The translations under genes were made by a program, and so were the position numbers. Positions 1 through 9,285 of a stretch of 64,000 bases of DNA are shown here, in pieces. Under the pieces are notes generated by a model. It was not told where the DNA came from. It did no database searches and was given only the letters and a program-made list of their open reading frames with translations. Source of the stretch: Bradyrhizobium jicamae (GTDB lineage Bacteria; Pseudomonadota; Alphaproteobacteria; Rhizobiales; Xanthobacteraceae); contig NZ_JAFCJX010000002.1 in assembly GCF_018130695.1 (NCBI RefSeq), positions 1 through 64,000 on the forward strand, written 5' to 3'. Within the stretch, counting starts at the first letter, position 1. Every line of letters starts with the position of its first letter.

Positions 1-51
1 ATCGAGCTGATCAGCTTCTACAAAGAGAACCCTGGACTGCTCAAGCGGTAA
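1..51 (+). CDS. C-terminal tail of an unidentified gene (truncated by window edge)
   Basis: Frame 1 is open from the first base and ends at a TAA at 49-51, giving 16 residues (IELISFYKENPGLLKR). The reading continues from outside the window, so only the extreme C-terminus is visible. There are too few residues to assign a family. The following 230 bases up to the end of the ABC-3C operon contain no convincing gene. Confidence 0.35.
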   Translation: MELISFYKENPGLLKR

Positions 52-282
52 CCCTGCGGCCTACGCCGAATGGATACGAATCGTTCCGGGCGCACCATGA
101 TTCAAGGTGTTTTTGACTTCGCGCTTCGGAGCAGAAGCGGTCCAGCTACCAACCAGCAACCATCGTGTTCGAACTCGATGCTGTCGGCGTGATGATTGCG
201 CTGCCGGAGTAGGACCATTTTTTTATTCGACGTAGCCCCCACTGGGCAATCCGCCCCATACTTCGAATTTGCAAAAGGCGAT

Positions 283-2247
283 TTATCCGTCGCTCCGTGT
301 TGGCCAATCAAAGGGTATGAGCGCGCGCCCTGAAGCACGAGTCCAGCGCTCCCGAGTCGCAGCAACGTAACGCGCGTCGTCAGCGAAATATGCGTGCTCG
401 ATCAGGAGCACCTGTAATCCAACACGTCGAGCGGTTTCCTCGAAAAGAAAATTGATGTGCCGCCGCATGGCCTGCACATCCTCATCTTCCTCACCGCCGG
501 CAATTTCAGCCTCGTCCTGTTGTTCCTCGCCACTAGTCGGAAAATAGGGGCGGCTGATTTGGTCGAGGACGAGAAGCCCCGGAACTGGGGCTTCCACCAT
601 CTCAAAATACCTTTGCAAAGCGAAGGAAAGCGCAATGTGAATGGCGAGGTAATTCTGGTCTGATCCGACGTCCGACATTCGAAGCACAGCTGCGCTTTCT
701 GCCTCGATCACTGCCACCTCTGGTTCTCGGGACGAAAACTCAAGTTCTGATCCGATACATGGGGCCACGGTTGGCAGCGCTGCGAAAGCCTCAGACGCGA
801 ATTGTGAGATTTTTCGCTCGGCTCTTTGGAGCTTGATCTTCTTCGCCTCGCGATCGACGCGCGCCTCTAGCTCAGCGATCTCGGCTCGAAGGACATTCAA
901 ATCCCTAGAGGCTTGGCGCGGTTCATCAATGCTTGCCTCAAGGAAGAAAGAGACGCGCCCCAGTAGATGTGCCCTAACTTGCGCGAGATCGGCCAACCGG
1001 CGCGTCTCGTCAGTCTGGCGAAGCCACGTCTGGATTTGGTCATCTACTTGTCGAAGTTGGGCATTCAGATCTCGGATCTGTTCGTCTAAAGCGCGATCGT
1101 GCTCTACCAACCGCGGTTTTACTCGTTCTACTGCTGCGCTCTCTGCGCGCACCCTAGTCAAGATAGACTGAAGGGCACTTGCCGTGGCGCGACCGCGTTC
1201 TGAGGGGGCCTCGCAGACTGGACAGACAGATGTGATATCATGGATCTGAAGATGCTCAGCCAGCATAAGCTTCTCGCGCTGGCGGGAGACCGCTCTTCCG
1301 AAGCCTGTAGCCTCACGTATCGCTGTTTGAGTTGCTCGCAATTGGCGCCGTGCTTCCTCCAGCCCGGACAAGATCTCCCGACGTCTGCTGTGAAGCGCAG
1401 CCAGCTCGCCCTCGGAAGGATAGGCATTTGCCTCCAATTGGACGCTGGCCACAGTCTCCAGCTGTCCCAATAGCTCTGCTTCGCTGGAGTCAGGCGAGGG
1501 CGCACTGGCTATACCTATGCGATGTGCTTCTGTCAGCAGGCTCGTCGCCCGCTGCTTCAACGCAGTCTCCGCTGCCTCTCGTGACCTAGCCTTCGCTTCC
1601 TCCCGGTCGAGAGCGCGCTGCAGTTGCCGCAACCGTTGCTCATCCATCGCCGTCGCCTCGTCGGTGGCGCGAAGAAAATATGGCATGGTCGCGACGATAT
1701 CGCGCGCCTTCTCAGCCCTTTCTAGTCCGTGGAGCAGGACCGTTTCACTGTCTATGACCTCCTTAGTGACAAACATATAGGGGGTGACGAAGCGAACGGT
1801 AGCTCGACCCCGATGGCCGGCACCTGGCTCGGGCTCTTCACGCACATCCCCGATTCCGAACACGCGCTCGATGAACGCTTTGGCTGCGTCGAGCGTCGTT
1901 GTTCCGTCAAACTCTTCGAGTGTCGTTGGTAGCGTCAGATTTCGGCCCGAAGCGGCGAACATCCGTGTGCTGGTCGCCTGTCCCACCGGCGGGATGACCC
2001 GGCCGATGATCATCTCGGCCTCGTCCAAAACCCACTTCACCCCAACTGCGATGCTGCGACGGCGTATATGAGCTGGCAGTTCACAGTTGCTGGAGCCGAG
2101 GCAATAGTCGATCGCTTTAATCAGCGTGGATTTTCCCGTGCCTGAGGCACCGGTAATGATGTTGACCGACCCAGGCATCAACGACACGTCGCGACGTTGA
2201 CCAGAGGCACCCAAGAAAAAAATGGTTGCTATGTTCCAGCGGCTCAT
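283..2247 (-). CDS. ABC-3C system ATPase, DUF3732 family (Rad50/SMC-like)
   Basis: This 654-residue ATPase has a P-loop GASGTGKST at residues 33-41 and long charged helical stretches (about 200-240 and 360-480) typical of SMC/Rad50 coiled coils. A CPVC motif at 342-345 lies at the middle, like a Rad50 zinc hook. Near the C-terminus are an ABC-signature-like segment (524-531, SDVGSDQ) and a Walker B region LLVLDQ at 558-563, followed by the RPYFP motif seen in DUF3732 proteins. The usual catalytic Glu after the Walker B Asp is a Gln here. The ATG at 2247 overlaps the stop of the upstream middle-component gene by 4 bases (ATGA), so it is chosen over the longer open frame. It is the last gene of the three-gene operon. 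Its role as motor or sensor of a conflict system is inferred from the family. Confidence 0.88.
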   Translation of the reverse strand: MSRWNIATIFFLGASGQRRDVSLMPGSVNIITGASGTGKSTLIKAIDYCLGSSNCELPAHIRRRSIAVGVKWVLDEAEMIIGRVIPPVGQATSTRMFAASGRNLTLPTTLEEFDGTTTLDAAKAFIERVFGIGDVREEPEPGAGHRGRATVRFVTPYMFVTKEVIDSETVLLHGLERAEKARDIVATMPYFLRATDEATAMDEQRLRQLQRALDREEAKARSREAAETALKQRATSLLTEAHRIGIASAPSPDSSEAELLGQLETVASVQLEANAYPSEGELAALHSRRREILSGLEEARRQLRATQTAIREATGFGRAVSRQREKLMLAEHLQIHDITSVCPVCEAPSERGRATASALQSILTRVRAESAAVERVKPRLVEHDRALDEQIRDLNAQLRQVDDQIQTWLRQTDETRRLADLAQVRAHLLGRVSFFLEASIDEPRQASRDLNVLRAEIAELEARVDREAKKIKLQRAERKISQFASEAFAALPTVAPCIGSELEFSSREPEVAVIEAESAAVLRMSDVGSDQNYLAIHIALSFALQRYFEMVEAPVPGLLVLDQISRPYFPTSGEEQQDEAEIAGGEEDEDVQAMRRHINFLFEETARRVGLQVLLIEHAYFADDARYVAATRERWTRASGRALIPFDWPTRSDG

Positions 2248-2729
2248 ACCGTGAGTTCCATAACGTTGAAGACAGTTCTTGTTGAACCAGCCATCGCAAA
2301 CCAAAAGCCAAGCCGTTCGGCGTGCTTTATCGATTGGGCTGGCTCATCACTCAGCGCCTTTACCGCACTCTTCTTCAACTTACTCGGCCCGAGCTGTAGA
2401 CATCCCGCTTCGTTGAGATGCAATATCCGAGCGAAGCACGCAAATCGGATGGCATCGGTAACGATGTTCATGGATGCATTGATGCGGATCGATAGTCCTA
2501 CATGAACGCGCGGATTTCGCTCCAGCCACTCCAATAGGCCTGTGTTTTTATTGGTGCCGGTGAACGTGGATGCCAGATCTCCCGATAAAGCTAGTGGCAG
2601 CGCCATATACGAGATCGGTAGCTCTGGTCCGTCTTTCTTGATGGAAAGATAGGATGTCACAAAGGCAGTTAGCACATAGGTACAAAAAGCCGGATTAGTC
2701 TCGGCGAATACGTCATGAGCAACAGTCAT
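2244..2729 (-). CDS. ABC-3C system middle component
   Basis: The product has 161 residues. It begins with an NPAFC segment followed by a helical N-terminal half with a glycine and a LPLAL stretch, a pattern I recognise from the 'middle component' families that accompany DUF3732 ATPases. It overlaps the effector gene upstream by 4 bases and the ATPase gene downstream by 4 bases, so the three are almost certainly translated together. Family knowledge says middle components bridge the ATPase and the effector. No catalytic motif is visible. The assignment relies mainly on context plus the N-terminal pattern. Confidence 0.8.
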   Translation of the reverse strand: MTVAHDVFAETNPAFCTYVLTAFVTSYLSIKKDGPELPISYMALPLALSGDLASTFTGTNKNTGLLEWLERNPRVHVGLSIRINASMNIVTDAIRFACFARILHLNEAGCLQLGPSKLKKSAVKALSDEPAQSIKHAERLGFWFAMAGSTRTVFNVMELTV

Positions 2730-3940
2730 GCGTCGCCCCTGAGCAGATCGGTAAAATCAGGATGCCAGCCTACGGTTAGGTTAATGGCAAGCACTTGGTA
2801 GCTACCGCGCACGTAGTAGGGCGCGGTCCAACCCTCTGCTATCGGCCGGACGGAGAGGGGAGCCTCGTCATGCGTCCAGCGAAGCAGTTTCAGACCCTCT
2901 TTGCGCTTACTATCGTCTTGCTTTGAGCAATCCTCGCACATCTGCATGTGACGATCGGACCAGTGTTCTTGCAGTATCAGATCATATTCGGTGATGGTGG
3001 AGGCCATCGCCGAGTTCGCGCTTATCCAACTCGCTCGCTGCTCTCGGGCCTTCCACTCCTCCCGGATCGCCTTCATTAGGTCGGAAGGTTTCCCCTCCAC
3101 AAGTTCAATTTGGCGAGCAAGCATGCCGTCGGGCTGGTAATCCTTTGGTTGAGTCGCTGTTTCGAACTCTGCGAAGAGCTTGCCCTGCTCTAAGTCGGCA
3201 ACAATCGCCATGATCTGGGCCTGCAGCTCCGTCCGGGCTATCGCGCGTTCACGCTTGCCACAGAGTGAGTAGATTATCTGTCTGTCCCACCACTCGATCA
3301 GGCGCTTGGCGACAAGTGGCCGTTGATCGACCGGGAGTAATTTCAGGTGATCCGCAACTTGGCCCTCAATCTTGTCGATCGTTGAGCTGTTTTGCTTCAC
3401 CAGAGCGCGGCGCATAAGATTAAGACGTTCGGTGTTCGAAAGACCCATGAATGCTTCGGCGCCATCTACTCGATCACCGTAGGGTAAGGGCTTTCCGGAT
3501 TTCTTCGCCTCGGACCGGGCATCGACGACCCGCTGCGCTTCATCTACCATCGCGGCCACTAGCGCGGAGCGGTCCGTCTCAAGACTCGTCAGAGCTTGCA
3601 GAGGGCTGTCTTTGGGAATCTCGCCGATTGCAACTAAGTGCAACGTTGTGTCTGAAAGGGTGAGCGTAGGTAGGATATCGACCCAAACCTTGACCGTGCG
3701 CCAGAGCGCACGCGCCTTCACTGAGATCGGCGGGGGTGTCGCGCTGATTGAGTGCTTCAGCTGATAGAGCAACGTGTGGCCGTCAGCGCTCAGCTCGACG
3801 TCGTCAAGACGTTCCACCGCGATCGAGGCATCATCCGCACTCTGCGTGACCAAAGTCTCGAGCGCGAAGAACGTTTGAAAGTAGAAGCCGAGCGCGGCAG
3901 CCTCAGCCGTATGCAGCCCAATTTGTCCGTCGTTGCTCAT
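2726..3940 (-). CDS. ABC-3C system effector, Cap4/DUF4297-like nuclease N-terminus
   Basis: From the ATG at 3940 the protein has 404 residues; an in-frame TTG at 3973 would add 11. The N-terminal 70 residues carry the pattern of Cap4/DUF4297-type restriction-endonuclease-fold domains: a GFYFQ helix, then a VERLDDVEL strand, then LLYQLKHS, supplying the E/D...D...QxK catalytic set. The remainder is helical and would be the ABC-3C C-terminal domain. A CEDC pair with nearby His residues near the C-terminus could bind metal. It is the first gene of the operon and overlaps the middle component by 4 bases. The nuclease call is by eye from the motif; the target is unknown. Confidence 0.8.
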   Translation of the reverse strand: MSNDGQIGLHTAEAAALGFYFQTFFALETLVTQSADDASIAVERLDDVELSADGHTLLYQLKHSISATPPPISVKARALWRTVKVWVDILPTLTLSDTTLHLVAIGEIPKDSPLQALTSLETDRSALVAAMVDEAQRVVDARSEAKKSGKPLPYGDRVDGAEAFMGLSNTERLNLMRRALVKQNSSTIDKIEGQVADHLKLLPVDQRPLVAKRLIEWWDRQIIYSLCGKRERAIARTELQAQIMAIVADLEQGKLFAEFETATQPKDYQPDGMLARQIELVEGKPSDLMKAIREEWKAREQRASWISANSAMASTITEYDLILQEHWSDRHMQMCEDCSKQDDSKRKEGLKLLRWTHDEAPLSVRPIAEGWTAPYYVRGSYQVLAINLTVGWHPDFTDLLRGDA

Positions 3941-4344
3941 AGTAGGTTGCGAATCGCTTTCGAGTACAACCAAGGCTTTACTGCCAATTTTTCGGGCACA
4001 AGAGCTTTATCGAAGCCGTCCCCGAGATTCAGGATGGGCTAATTGGCGTGGCCAGGGGACTTCTTACGCATCCCATAAAAGGGGAATTGCGAATTTTGAG
4101 AAGGGAGCTGCTGAGGCACTGCATCTTTTGTATAGCGCCGCGACTAGTCGCCTACAGCACGGACATGTCCCTGGACTAGTCGTTGCTTCGTGTAGCCGAC
4201 ATCCCAAGCGAAGAGGCAGTCGGCGTGACCTGCAATAGGTGTTGGTAATGGGGTTATGCCGCAGCGCACAAACAAAGCGCCTCGCTTCTTCCTCGAGTTT
4301 CGTGCATTCTAATTTGGTACTCATGATTGCAATGAGGATTTGCG
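3941..4344. other. Intergenic region between divergent ABC-3C operon and AraC gene
   Basis: No gene is supported in these 404 bases; short open frames on either strand have no family resemblance. The region must hold both divergent promoters. A 12-base palindrome GCGACTAGTCGC sits at 4140-4151 and half of it recurs near 4174, which may be a regulator site. A weak ribosome site (tgaggat) precedes the AraC ATG. Confidence 0.4.
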
Positions 4345-5214
4345 ATGGAAACCATCGGTGACAACTACGTTCGGTTGGTTGGCGGCGATCTGGTGTCCTC
4401 CATCATCACCGATACGCCGAGCATGCGGATCGAAATTCTTCGCAGGGAGACGGTCGGGCGCATGCATTGGCATTTTCGTCAGCCTGAGCTGTCTTTGTTC
4501 TGGTTCGGCAAGGGGGCCGAACGCTTAAGAGCGACGATTGACGGGCGTCCGGTCGAGCGCCGATTCCCGGGAAAATCTAAGCTCGCAATCTTTCCTGCCG
4601 CAACCGAGATCGAAGGTGAGTGGAACGTAGGACCGACCCTCGATTACACCGTGGTTTTCTTGAATCCATCTTTCGTGGGCGAACGCCTGCAGCACGCGAT
4701 CACGAACTGCACGATCGCTTTTGAGCACGATGGATTGACGCGTGGCCTCGCCGAACTTTGCCGCGAAGCGACCTCGCCGGACAATGTTTTCAGTCTCATG
4801 GCGGAAGGATGGTCGATCCAGGCGCTGGCTCACATTTCTCGCGTCAGCGAGCGAAGTCAGCAGCCATGCAACAAACTGCGCGGTGGTTTGCCAGGCCGAA
4901 GCTTGCGGTATGTCGAGGAGTATGTGCGCGAGAACCTTACCCAGCCGATAACTCTCGCCGAACTCTCCGAAATCGCCGGCTTAAGCAAGCGGCACTTCCT
5001 GCGCGCATTTCAGGAAAGCGTCGGGCTGACGCCATACAGCTACGTTCTTTCGCTTCGGATCGACGAGGCGAAGCGGCGGCTGTCGGAAACGGCAGACAGT
5101 ATCACCGATATAGCCCTTGCGATCGGTTTCAATGACGCCCAGCATTTCTCGACGCGCTTCAAGAAGGCGACCGGCATCACTCCATCCGCATTCCGTCAAC
5201 GTTGCCTGTCATAG
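4345..5214 (+). CDS. AraC family transcriptional regulator
   Basis: The 289-residue protein ends in a two-part AraC helix-turn-helix domain (about 188-287). The first helix-turn-helix is LAELSEIAGLSKRHFLRAFQ and the second contains ITDIALAIGF, followed by the family hallmark FSTRFKKATGITPSAFR. The N-terminal 180 residues would be the effector-sensing domain. It lies immediately upstream of, and in the same direction as, the Liv-type transporter operon, so it is the likely regulator of uptake and catabolism of the transported compound. The ligand is unknown. Confidence 0.93.
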   Translation: METIGDNYVRLVGGDLVSSIITDTPSMRIEILRRETVGRMHWHFRQPELSLFWFGKGAERLRATIDGRPVERRFPGKSKLAIFPAATEIEGEWNVGPTLDYTVVFLNPSFVGERLQHAITNCTIAFEHDGLTRGLAELCREATSPDNVFSLMAEGWSIQALAHISRVSERSQQPCNKLRGGLPGRSLRYVEEYVRENLTQPITLAELSEIAGLSKRHFLRAFQESVGLTPYSYVLSLRIDEAKRRLSETADSITDIALAIGFNDAQHFSTRFKKATGITPSAFRQRCLS

Positions 5215-5219
5215 GCAAC
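5201..5219. repeat. Inverted repeat at the araC stop codon
   Basis: Perfect 7-base arms (GTTGCCT and AGGCAAC) flank a 5-base spacer, overlapping the stop codon of the AraC gene. There is no T-tract after it, so it is not a convincing terminator. It could be an operator for the transporter operon or an attenuating hairpin. Confidence 0.4.
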
Positions 5220-5397
5220 ACCCCCTTCGGCTTTCGGGTCTAAATGGCGCTTTTACGGAAGCCCTGGCGCTATCCTGCAAGCCAGGATCAGATTCGCGAT
5301 CTAACACTCTCCCATAAGAATCACGCAGACCCCGGCCGCTTTGCCGTGGCTCAAGGGAAGTTTGCGGGCGGAACCGGCCGGCACAAGGGAGAGCAGA

Positions 5398-6609
5398 ATG
5401 GCAGTTTCTTTCAAGGGGTATGCGCTTATTGGGCTCACCGGAGCGATCGGTCTCGCCGCATCGGCCGGCGTGCCGACCTACGCGCAGGAGAAGGGCGCCA
5501 TCAAGATCGGCCTGATGCTGCCGTACAAGGGCGTCTATGCAGTTCCGGCGGAAAGCATCGATCGCGGCTTTCAAATCGCACTGGAAGAGTACGGCGGCAA
5601 GATCAACGGCCGTCGCATCGAGATCATCCGCGCGGACGACGAACTGACGCCGAGCGTGGGCGTTCAAAGATTCAACAAGTTCGTTCAGTCGGACAAGGTC
5701 GATCTCGTTGCCGGTGTCGTCGGCTCGAATGTTGGCATTGCCGTCTCGGAACTCGCCGACAAGAACAAGATGCCGATGGTGTTCGTGAACGCTTTTGCGG
5801 ACGAGATCACCGGTAAGTTCTGCAGCCCATACATTGCGCGCACCTCGTTCAGCGCCAACGGATTCGAATATGCCTCCGGCAAGTACTGGGCAAGCAAGGG
5901 GATCAAGACCGCCGTGACGATGGGGCCTGATTACTCCGCCGGCCGCGCATTCATCGGTGGCTTCAAACGCGGCTTTGAAGACAACGGCGGAAAGGTGATC
6001 GAGGAAATCTGGACGCCGTTCCAGAAGACCAAAGACTACAGCGCCGCACTGACGCAGGCTGCCAACTCCGGCGCGCAAATCATCTACGCATTCTATGCGG
6101 GCGCGGAAGCAATCCAGGTCGTCAAGCAGCACGCGGACTTCGGCCTGCGAAGCAAGATCCCGTTCATCGGCGATCACTGGGTTTACGACGAGGCGTTGTG
6201 GCCCGCACTCGGCGATCTCGCGCTCAATGCCCAGCACGTCGCCACGCACTACCCCGGCATCGAAACCGAGGTGAACCAGAAGTTCGTCAAGGCCTACAAC
6301 GCGAAATACAAGCAAGATCCCGACGTGAGCGCAGCGCTTGGTTACGACAACGGCAAGGCGATCATGCTCACGCTCGAAACGCTCGGTGGCGAGATGCCGG
6401 AAGACCGTGCGAAGTTCATCTCGACCATGCGAGACCTTACGTTCGATTCACCGCGCGGGAAGATCAAGTTCAATGCGCAGAACAGCGCATTGCTCGAGAA
6501 GGTCTATGTGGTCGAGATCGTCAAAGGTCCCGACGGCAAGATGCAGCGTAAGCCCCTGGACCAGTTTCCGGGCGCCGGCGATCTGCCGGGTTGCACGAAG
6601 TCGTTCTGA
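5398..6609 (+). CDS. Branched-chain amino acid-type ABC transporter substrate-binding protein
   Basis: This 403-residue periplasmic binding protein (Peripla_BP_6 / LivK type) has a Sec signal peptide ending near VPTYAQ and a mature start KIGLMLPYKGVY, typical of the family. The ATG at 5398 is chosen because a purine-rich ribosome site (gggagagcag) precedes it and the signal peptide begins there. It is followed by two permeases and two ATPases in one operon. In catabolic clusters LivK-type proteins often bind aromatic acids or other organic acids, so the ligand need not be an amino acid. The next gene starts 53 bases downstream. Confidence 0.92.
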   Translation: MAVSFKGYALIGLTGAIGLAASAGVPTYAQEKGAIKIGLMLPYKGVYAVPAESIDRGFQIALEEYGGKINGRRIEIIRADDELTPSVGVQRFNKFVQSDKVDLVAGVVGSNVGIAVSELADKNKMPMVFVNAFADEITGKFCSPYIARTSFSANGFEYASGKYWASKGIKTAVTMGPDYSAGRAFIGGFKRGFEDNGGKVIEEIWTPFQKTKDYSAALTQAANSGAQIIYAFYAGAEAIQVVKQHADFGLRSKIPFIGDHWVYDEALWPALGDLALNAQHVATHYPGIETEVNQKFVKAYNAKYKQDPDVSAALGYDNGKAIMLTLETLGGEMPEDRAKFISTMRDLTFDSPRGKIKFNAQNSALLEKVYVVEIVKGPDGKMQRKPLDQFPGAGDLPGCTKSF

Positions 6610-6662
6610 TCCGAGGCAGGCTTCGCCCGGCGGGGCCCGCGTCTCTCGAATTTGGGTGAAGC

Positions 6663-7541
6663 ATGCAGCCTTTCCTGATCCAACTTCTCAACGGCGTGCA
6701 ATTGAGCATGTTGGTCTTCCTTCTCGCCGTCGGCCTTACGTTGATCTTCGGGCTGATGAACATTCTCAATTTGGCTCACGGCGCCTTCTTTACGATGGGG
6801 GCCTATTTCGGGTTGGTCGTCGCCAACAGCACGGGTTCGTTCTGGCTCGCGCTGCTCATAGGTCCGCTGCTGCCGTTCGTGGCCGGCTTCGCCCTGCAGT
6901 TCTTCGTCCTGCAACCCCTGGCTCAGCGCGGCCGCTCGACGCATCTCGATCTCGCGCTGCTGACGTTCGGGCTGCTGTTCGCGACTGCCGGAGCAGTCGA
7001 GCACGTCTTCGGATCGGCGTTTCACAGCATTGTTACGCCTGACCTCCTGAAGGGCCGCGTCGGCCTGCTGGGAATGGAGTATCCGATCTATCGGCTGTTC
7101 ATCATCGCGGTTGGCATCGCCATCGGCGTCGCACTCGTCCTGGTAATCGACCGCACGCGCGTCGGGGCCACGCTGCGGGCCGGGGTCGACAACCGCGAGA
7201 TGGTCACGGCCCTCGGCATCAACATCAACATGTTGTTCGCGCTGGTATTCGGATTTGGCTCCGCACTCGCCGGATTTGCCGGAGTCGTCTCGGCCCCGGT
7301 CATGAGCATCTATTCCAGCATGGGCATCGGAATTGTCGTTACGACTTTTGTCGTCGTGGTGGTGGGCGGTCTCGGCAATCTCAAGGGGTCGTTCTACGCC
7401 TCACTCATCGTCGGCATGACGGATACGTTTGCCCAGGCCTACGTTCCGGAAGCCGAGCTGTTTGCGATCTATATTCTTCTGATAGCCGTGATGATCTTTC
7501 GTCCGCAGGGTCTTTTTGGCGCGGTCGGGAGGATTGCATGA
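6663..7541 (+). CDS. livH: LivH-type ABC transporter permease
   Basis: The 292-residue inner-membrane protein has about eight hydrophobic segments and the LivH-type N-terminal pattern QLLNGVQLSMLVFLLAVGLT followed by GLMNILNLAHGA, which is characteristic of this permease family. The C-terminus ends with the usual RPQGLFG motif. Its stop overlaps the next permease start by 4 bases (ATGA). It would form the heterodimeric channel with the LivM-type partner. Confidence 0.95.
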   Translation: MQPFLIQLLNGVQLSMLVFLLAVGLTLIFGLMNILNLAHGAFFTMGAYFGLVVANSTGSFWLALLIGPLLPFVAGFALQFFVLQPLAQRGRSTHLDLALLTFGLLFATAGAVEHVFGSAFHSIVTPDLLKGRVGLLGMEYPIYRLFIIAVGIAIGVALVLVIDRTRVGATLRAGVDNREMVTALGININMLFALVFGFGSALAGFAGVVSAPVMSIYSSMGIGIVVTTFVVVVVGGLGNLKGSFYASLIVGMTDTFAQAYVPEAELFAIYILLIAVMIFRPQGLFGAVGRIA

Positions 7542-8542
7542 GCGCAGATGTCGCCCTCTCGAGCGAGCAGAGAATCGGCGTGCTGAAGCGTCTGCCGCTT
7601 CCAGCTTCACGTCGTGCATACGCTGCGTTGTTCGCACTTTTTGCTGTCAGCTTGTGCGCGCTGCCATCGTTCGTGTCTGGCTACGTCATGACACTGGCAG
7701 TTGAAGCCATGATCGCGGGGGTATTTGCATCTGGCATCAATCTTCTGACCGGCTACACCGGTCTCGTGTCGCTCGGACAGGCGATGTTTCTCGGGTTCGG
7801 TGGATACGGCATTGCGATCGGAACGGCGCTGTTGGGCTGGCCGCTGTGGATCTCTGCCCCCGTCACGCTGGTGGTCGTGGCCGCGATTGCGGCGCCAATC
7901 GGTGCGATTTGCACCCGGACGCGTGGCGTCGAATTTCTCCTGATCACACTGGCGTTCTCGCAGATGTTCTATGGTGCCGCAATCAAGCTGCGCTGGACCA
8001 ACGGGTCGGATGGCATGACGGGAATCCCGCGGCCGGATCTGTCGCTGCTCGGCGTGAGCGCAGACAACCCGACCGTCTTTTATTACTACGTACTTGCTGT
8101 CGCGGTCCTCTCCCTGTTGATGCTGTGGCGGATCGTAACGTCGCCTTTTGGCAGCGTACTCGTCGGCATTCGTGAAAACGAGCGTCGCATGATGTCGATG
8201 GGATACTCGGTAGCCAACTACAAGATCGGATCATTCGCGTTGGCCGCCGTGATCTGTGCGGTCGCGGGTATTCTTCAGTCGCAGTACACCTACTTCGTCA
8301 ATCCCGACGCAATGAGCTGGCAGATGAGCGGTGAGGGCGTGCTGATGGTCATCATCGGCGGCGCCAATGTCGTTCTTGGGCCGTTTGTTGGAGCCACGGT
8401 CTTCGTGGTGGTCAAGCAGGCGCTGAGCATGATTACGGAAGAGTACAATCTGTTCTTCGGCATTTTCTTCATGCTTGTGGTTGCACTTTTTCGTGGTGGT
8501 GTTCTCGGCTTTATCAGCACGCTGATCGGAAAACGGCAATGA
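7538..8542 (+). CDS. livM: LivM-type ABC transporter permease
   Basis: This 334-residue multi-pass membrane protein carries the LivM hallmark GYTGLVSLGQAMFLGFGGYG in its N-terminal half and the cytoplasmic-loop motif FGSVLVGIRENERRMMSMGY that contacts the ATPases. It overlaps the upstream LivH gene and the downstream LivG gene by 4 bases each, so all are translationally coupled. Confidence 0.95.
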   Translation: MSADVALSSEQRIGVLKRLPLPASRRAYAALFALFAVSLCALPSFVSGYVMTLAVEAMIAGVFASGINLLTGYTGLVSLGQAMFLGFGGYGIAIGTALLGWPLWISAPVTLVVVAAIAAPIGAICTRTRGVEFLLITLAFSQMFYGAAIKLRWTNGSDGMTGIPRPDLSLLGVSADNPTVFYYYVLAVAVLSLLMLWRIVTSPFGSVLVGIRENERRMMSMGYSVANYKIGSFALAAVICAVAGILQSQYTYFVNPDAMSWQMSGEGVLMVIIGGANVVLGPFVGATVFVVVKQALSMITEEYNLFFGIFFMLVVALFRGGVLGFISTLIGKRQ

Positions 8543-9285
8543 GTGCACTCGAGATCAGAAACCTGCGCAAGGCTTTCGGCGGTCTCCAGGTCATCAGTGA
8601 CCTCGATCTTAAGGTACCGCCCGGCCAGCGCCATGCGGTGATCGGCCCCAACGGCGCCGGAAAGACCACGCTGTTCAACATCATCACGGGATGGCAGCCG
8701 CCCACCAGCGGTGAAATTCTCATTCAGGGCGTTCCGGTGCAGCAGGGCCGACCCGACCTCGTCACGCGGGGCGGCCTTTCGCGCTCCTTTCAGAAGAACA
8801 TGCTGCTCGAGAGTGTCACGGTTCTGGAGAACCTGCGCGTTGCATGTCAGGCCCTCGATGCGTCGCGCCATTCGGTGTTCCGGTCATCCCGGTCGTTTTC
8901 CGACGTCATTCGGAAAGCTCGCCGCGCGGCCGAGCAGATGCATTTGGACACCGTGCTGGATCGGAAAGTCAACGAACTATCCTACGGGCAGAAACGTCAA
9001 CTCGAAGTGGCGATCGCATTATGTGCGGAGCCGAAGATCTTACTGATGGACGAGCCGGCGGCGGGCACGTCGCCTGACGAGCGCAACAGTCTGATCAAGC
9101 TGATCAACGGCTTGTCACCGGAATTGACCATTCTGCTTGTGGAGCACGATATGGATGTCGTGTTTGCGATCTGCGACATCATCACGGTGCTGAGTTACGG
9201 CAGGGTGCTCGCAACCGGGACGAAGGACCAGATCCAGTCCAATCCTCAGGTTATCGAGGCTTATCTGGGGCGGCGCCATGCTTAA
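8539..9285 (+). CDS. livG: LivG-type ABC transporter ATP-binding protein
   Basis: This is a 248-residue ABC ATPase with Walker A GPNGAGKTT, signature LSYGQKRQLEVA, Walker B ILLMDEPAAG and the LivG-type C-terminal VEHDMDVVFAICD (H-loop). It energises uptake with the LivF partner. The signature LSYGQ replaces LSGGQ, which is common in LivG proteins. It overlaps livM by 4 bases and livF by 8 bases. Confidence 0.95.
   Translation: MSALEIRNLRKAFGGLQVISDLDLKVPPGQRHAVIGPNGAGKTTLFNIITGWQPPTSGEILIQGVPVQQGRPDLVTRGGLSRSFQKNMLLESVTVLENLRVACQALDASRHSVFRSSRSFSDVIRKARRAAEQMHLDTVLDRKVNELSYGQKRQLEVAIALCAEPKILLMDEPAAGTSPDERNSLIKLINGLSPELTILLVEHDMDVVFAICDIITVLSYGRVLATGTKDQIQSNPQVIEAYLGRRHA

Noticed and set aside
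4064..4324. 86-codon minus-strand frame in the ABC-3C/AraC spacer
   Set aside because: No ribosome site, no family resemblance and Cys/Arg-rich random composition; treated as intergenic.
5209..6315. Minus-strand open frame opposite the solute-binding protein gene
   Set aside because: It is the antisense shadow of the recognised binding protein; no domain pattern or ribosome site supports it.
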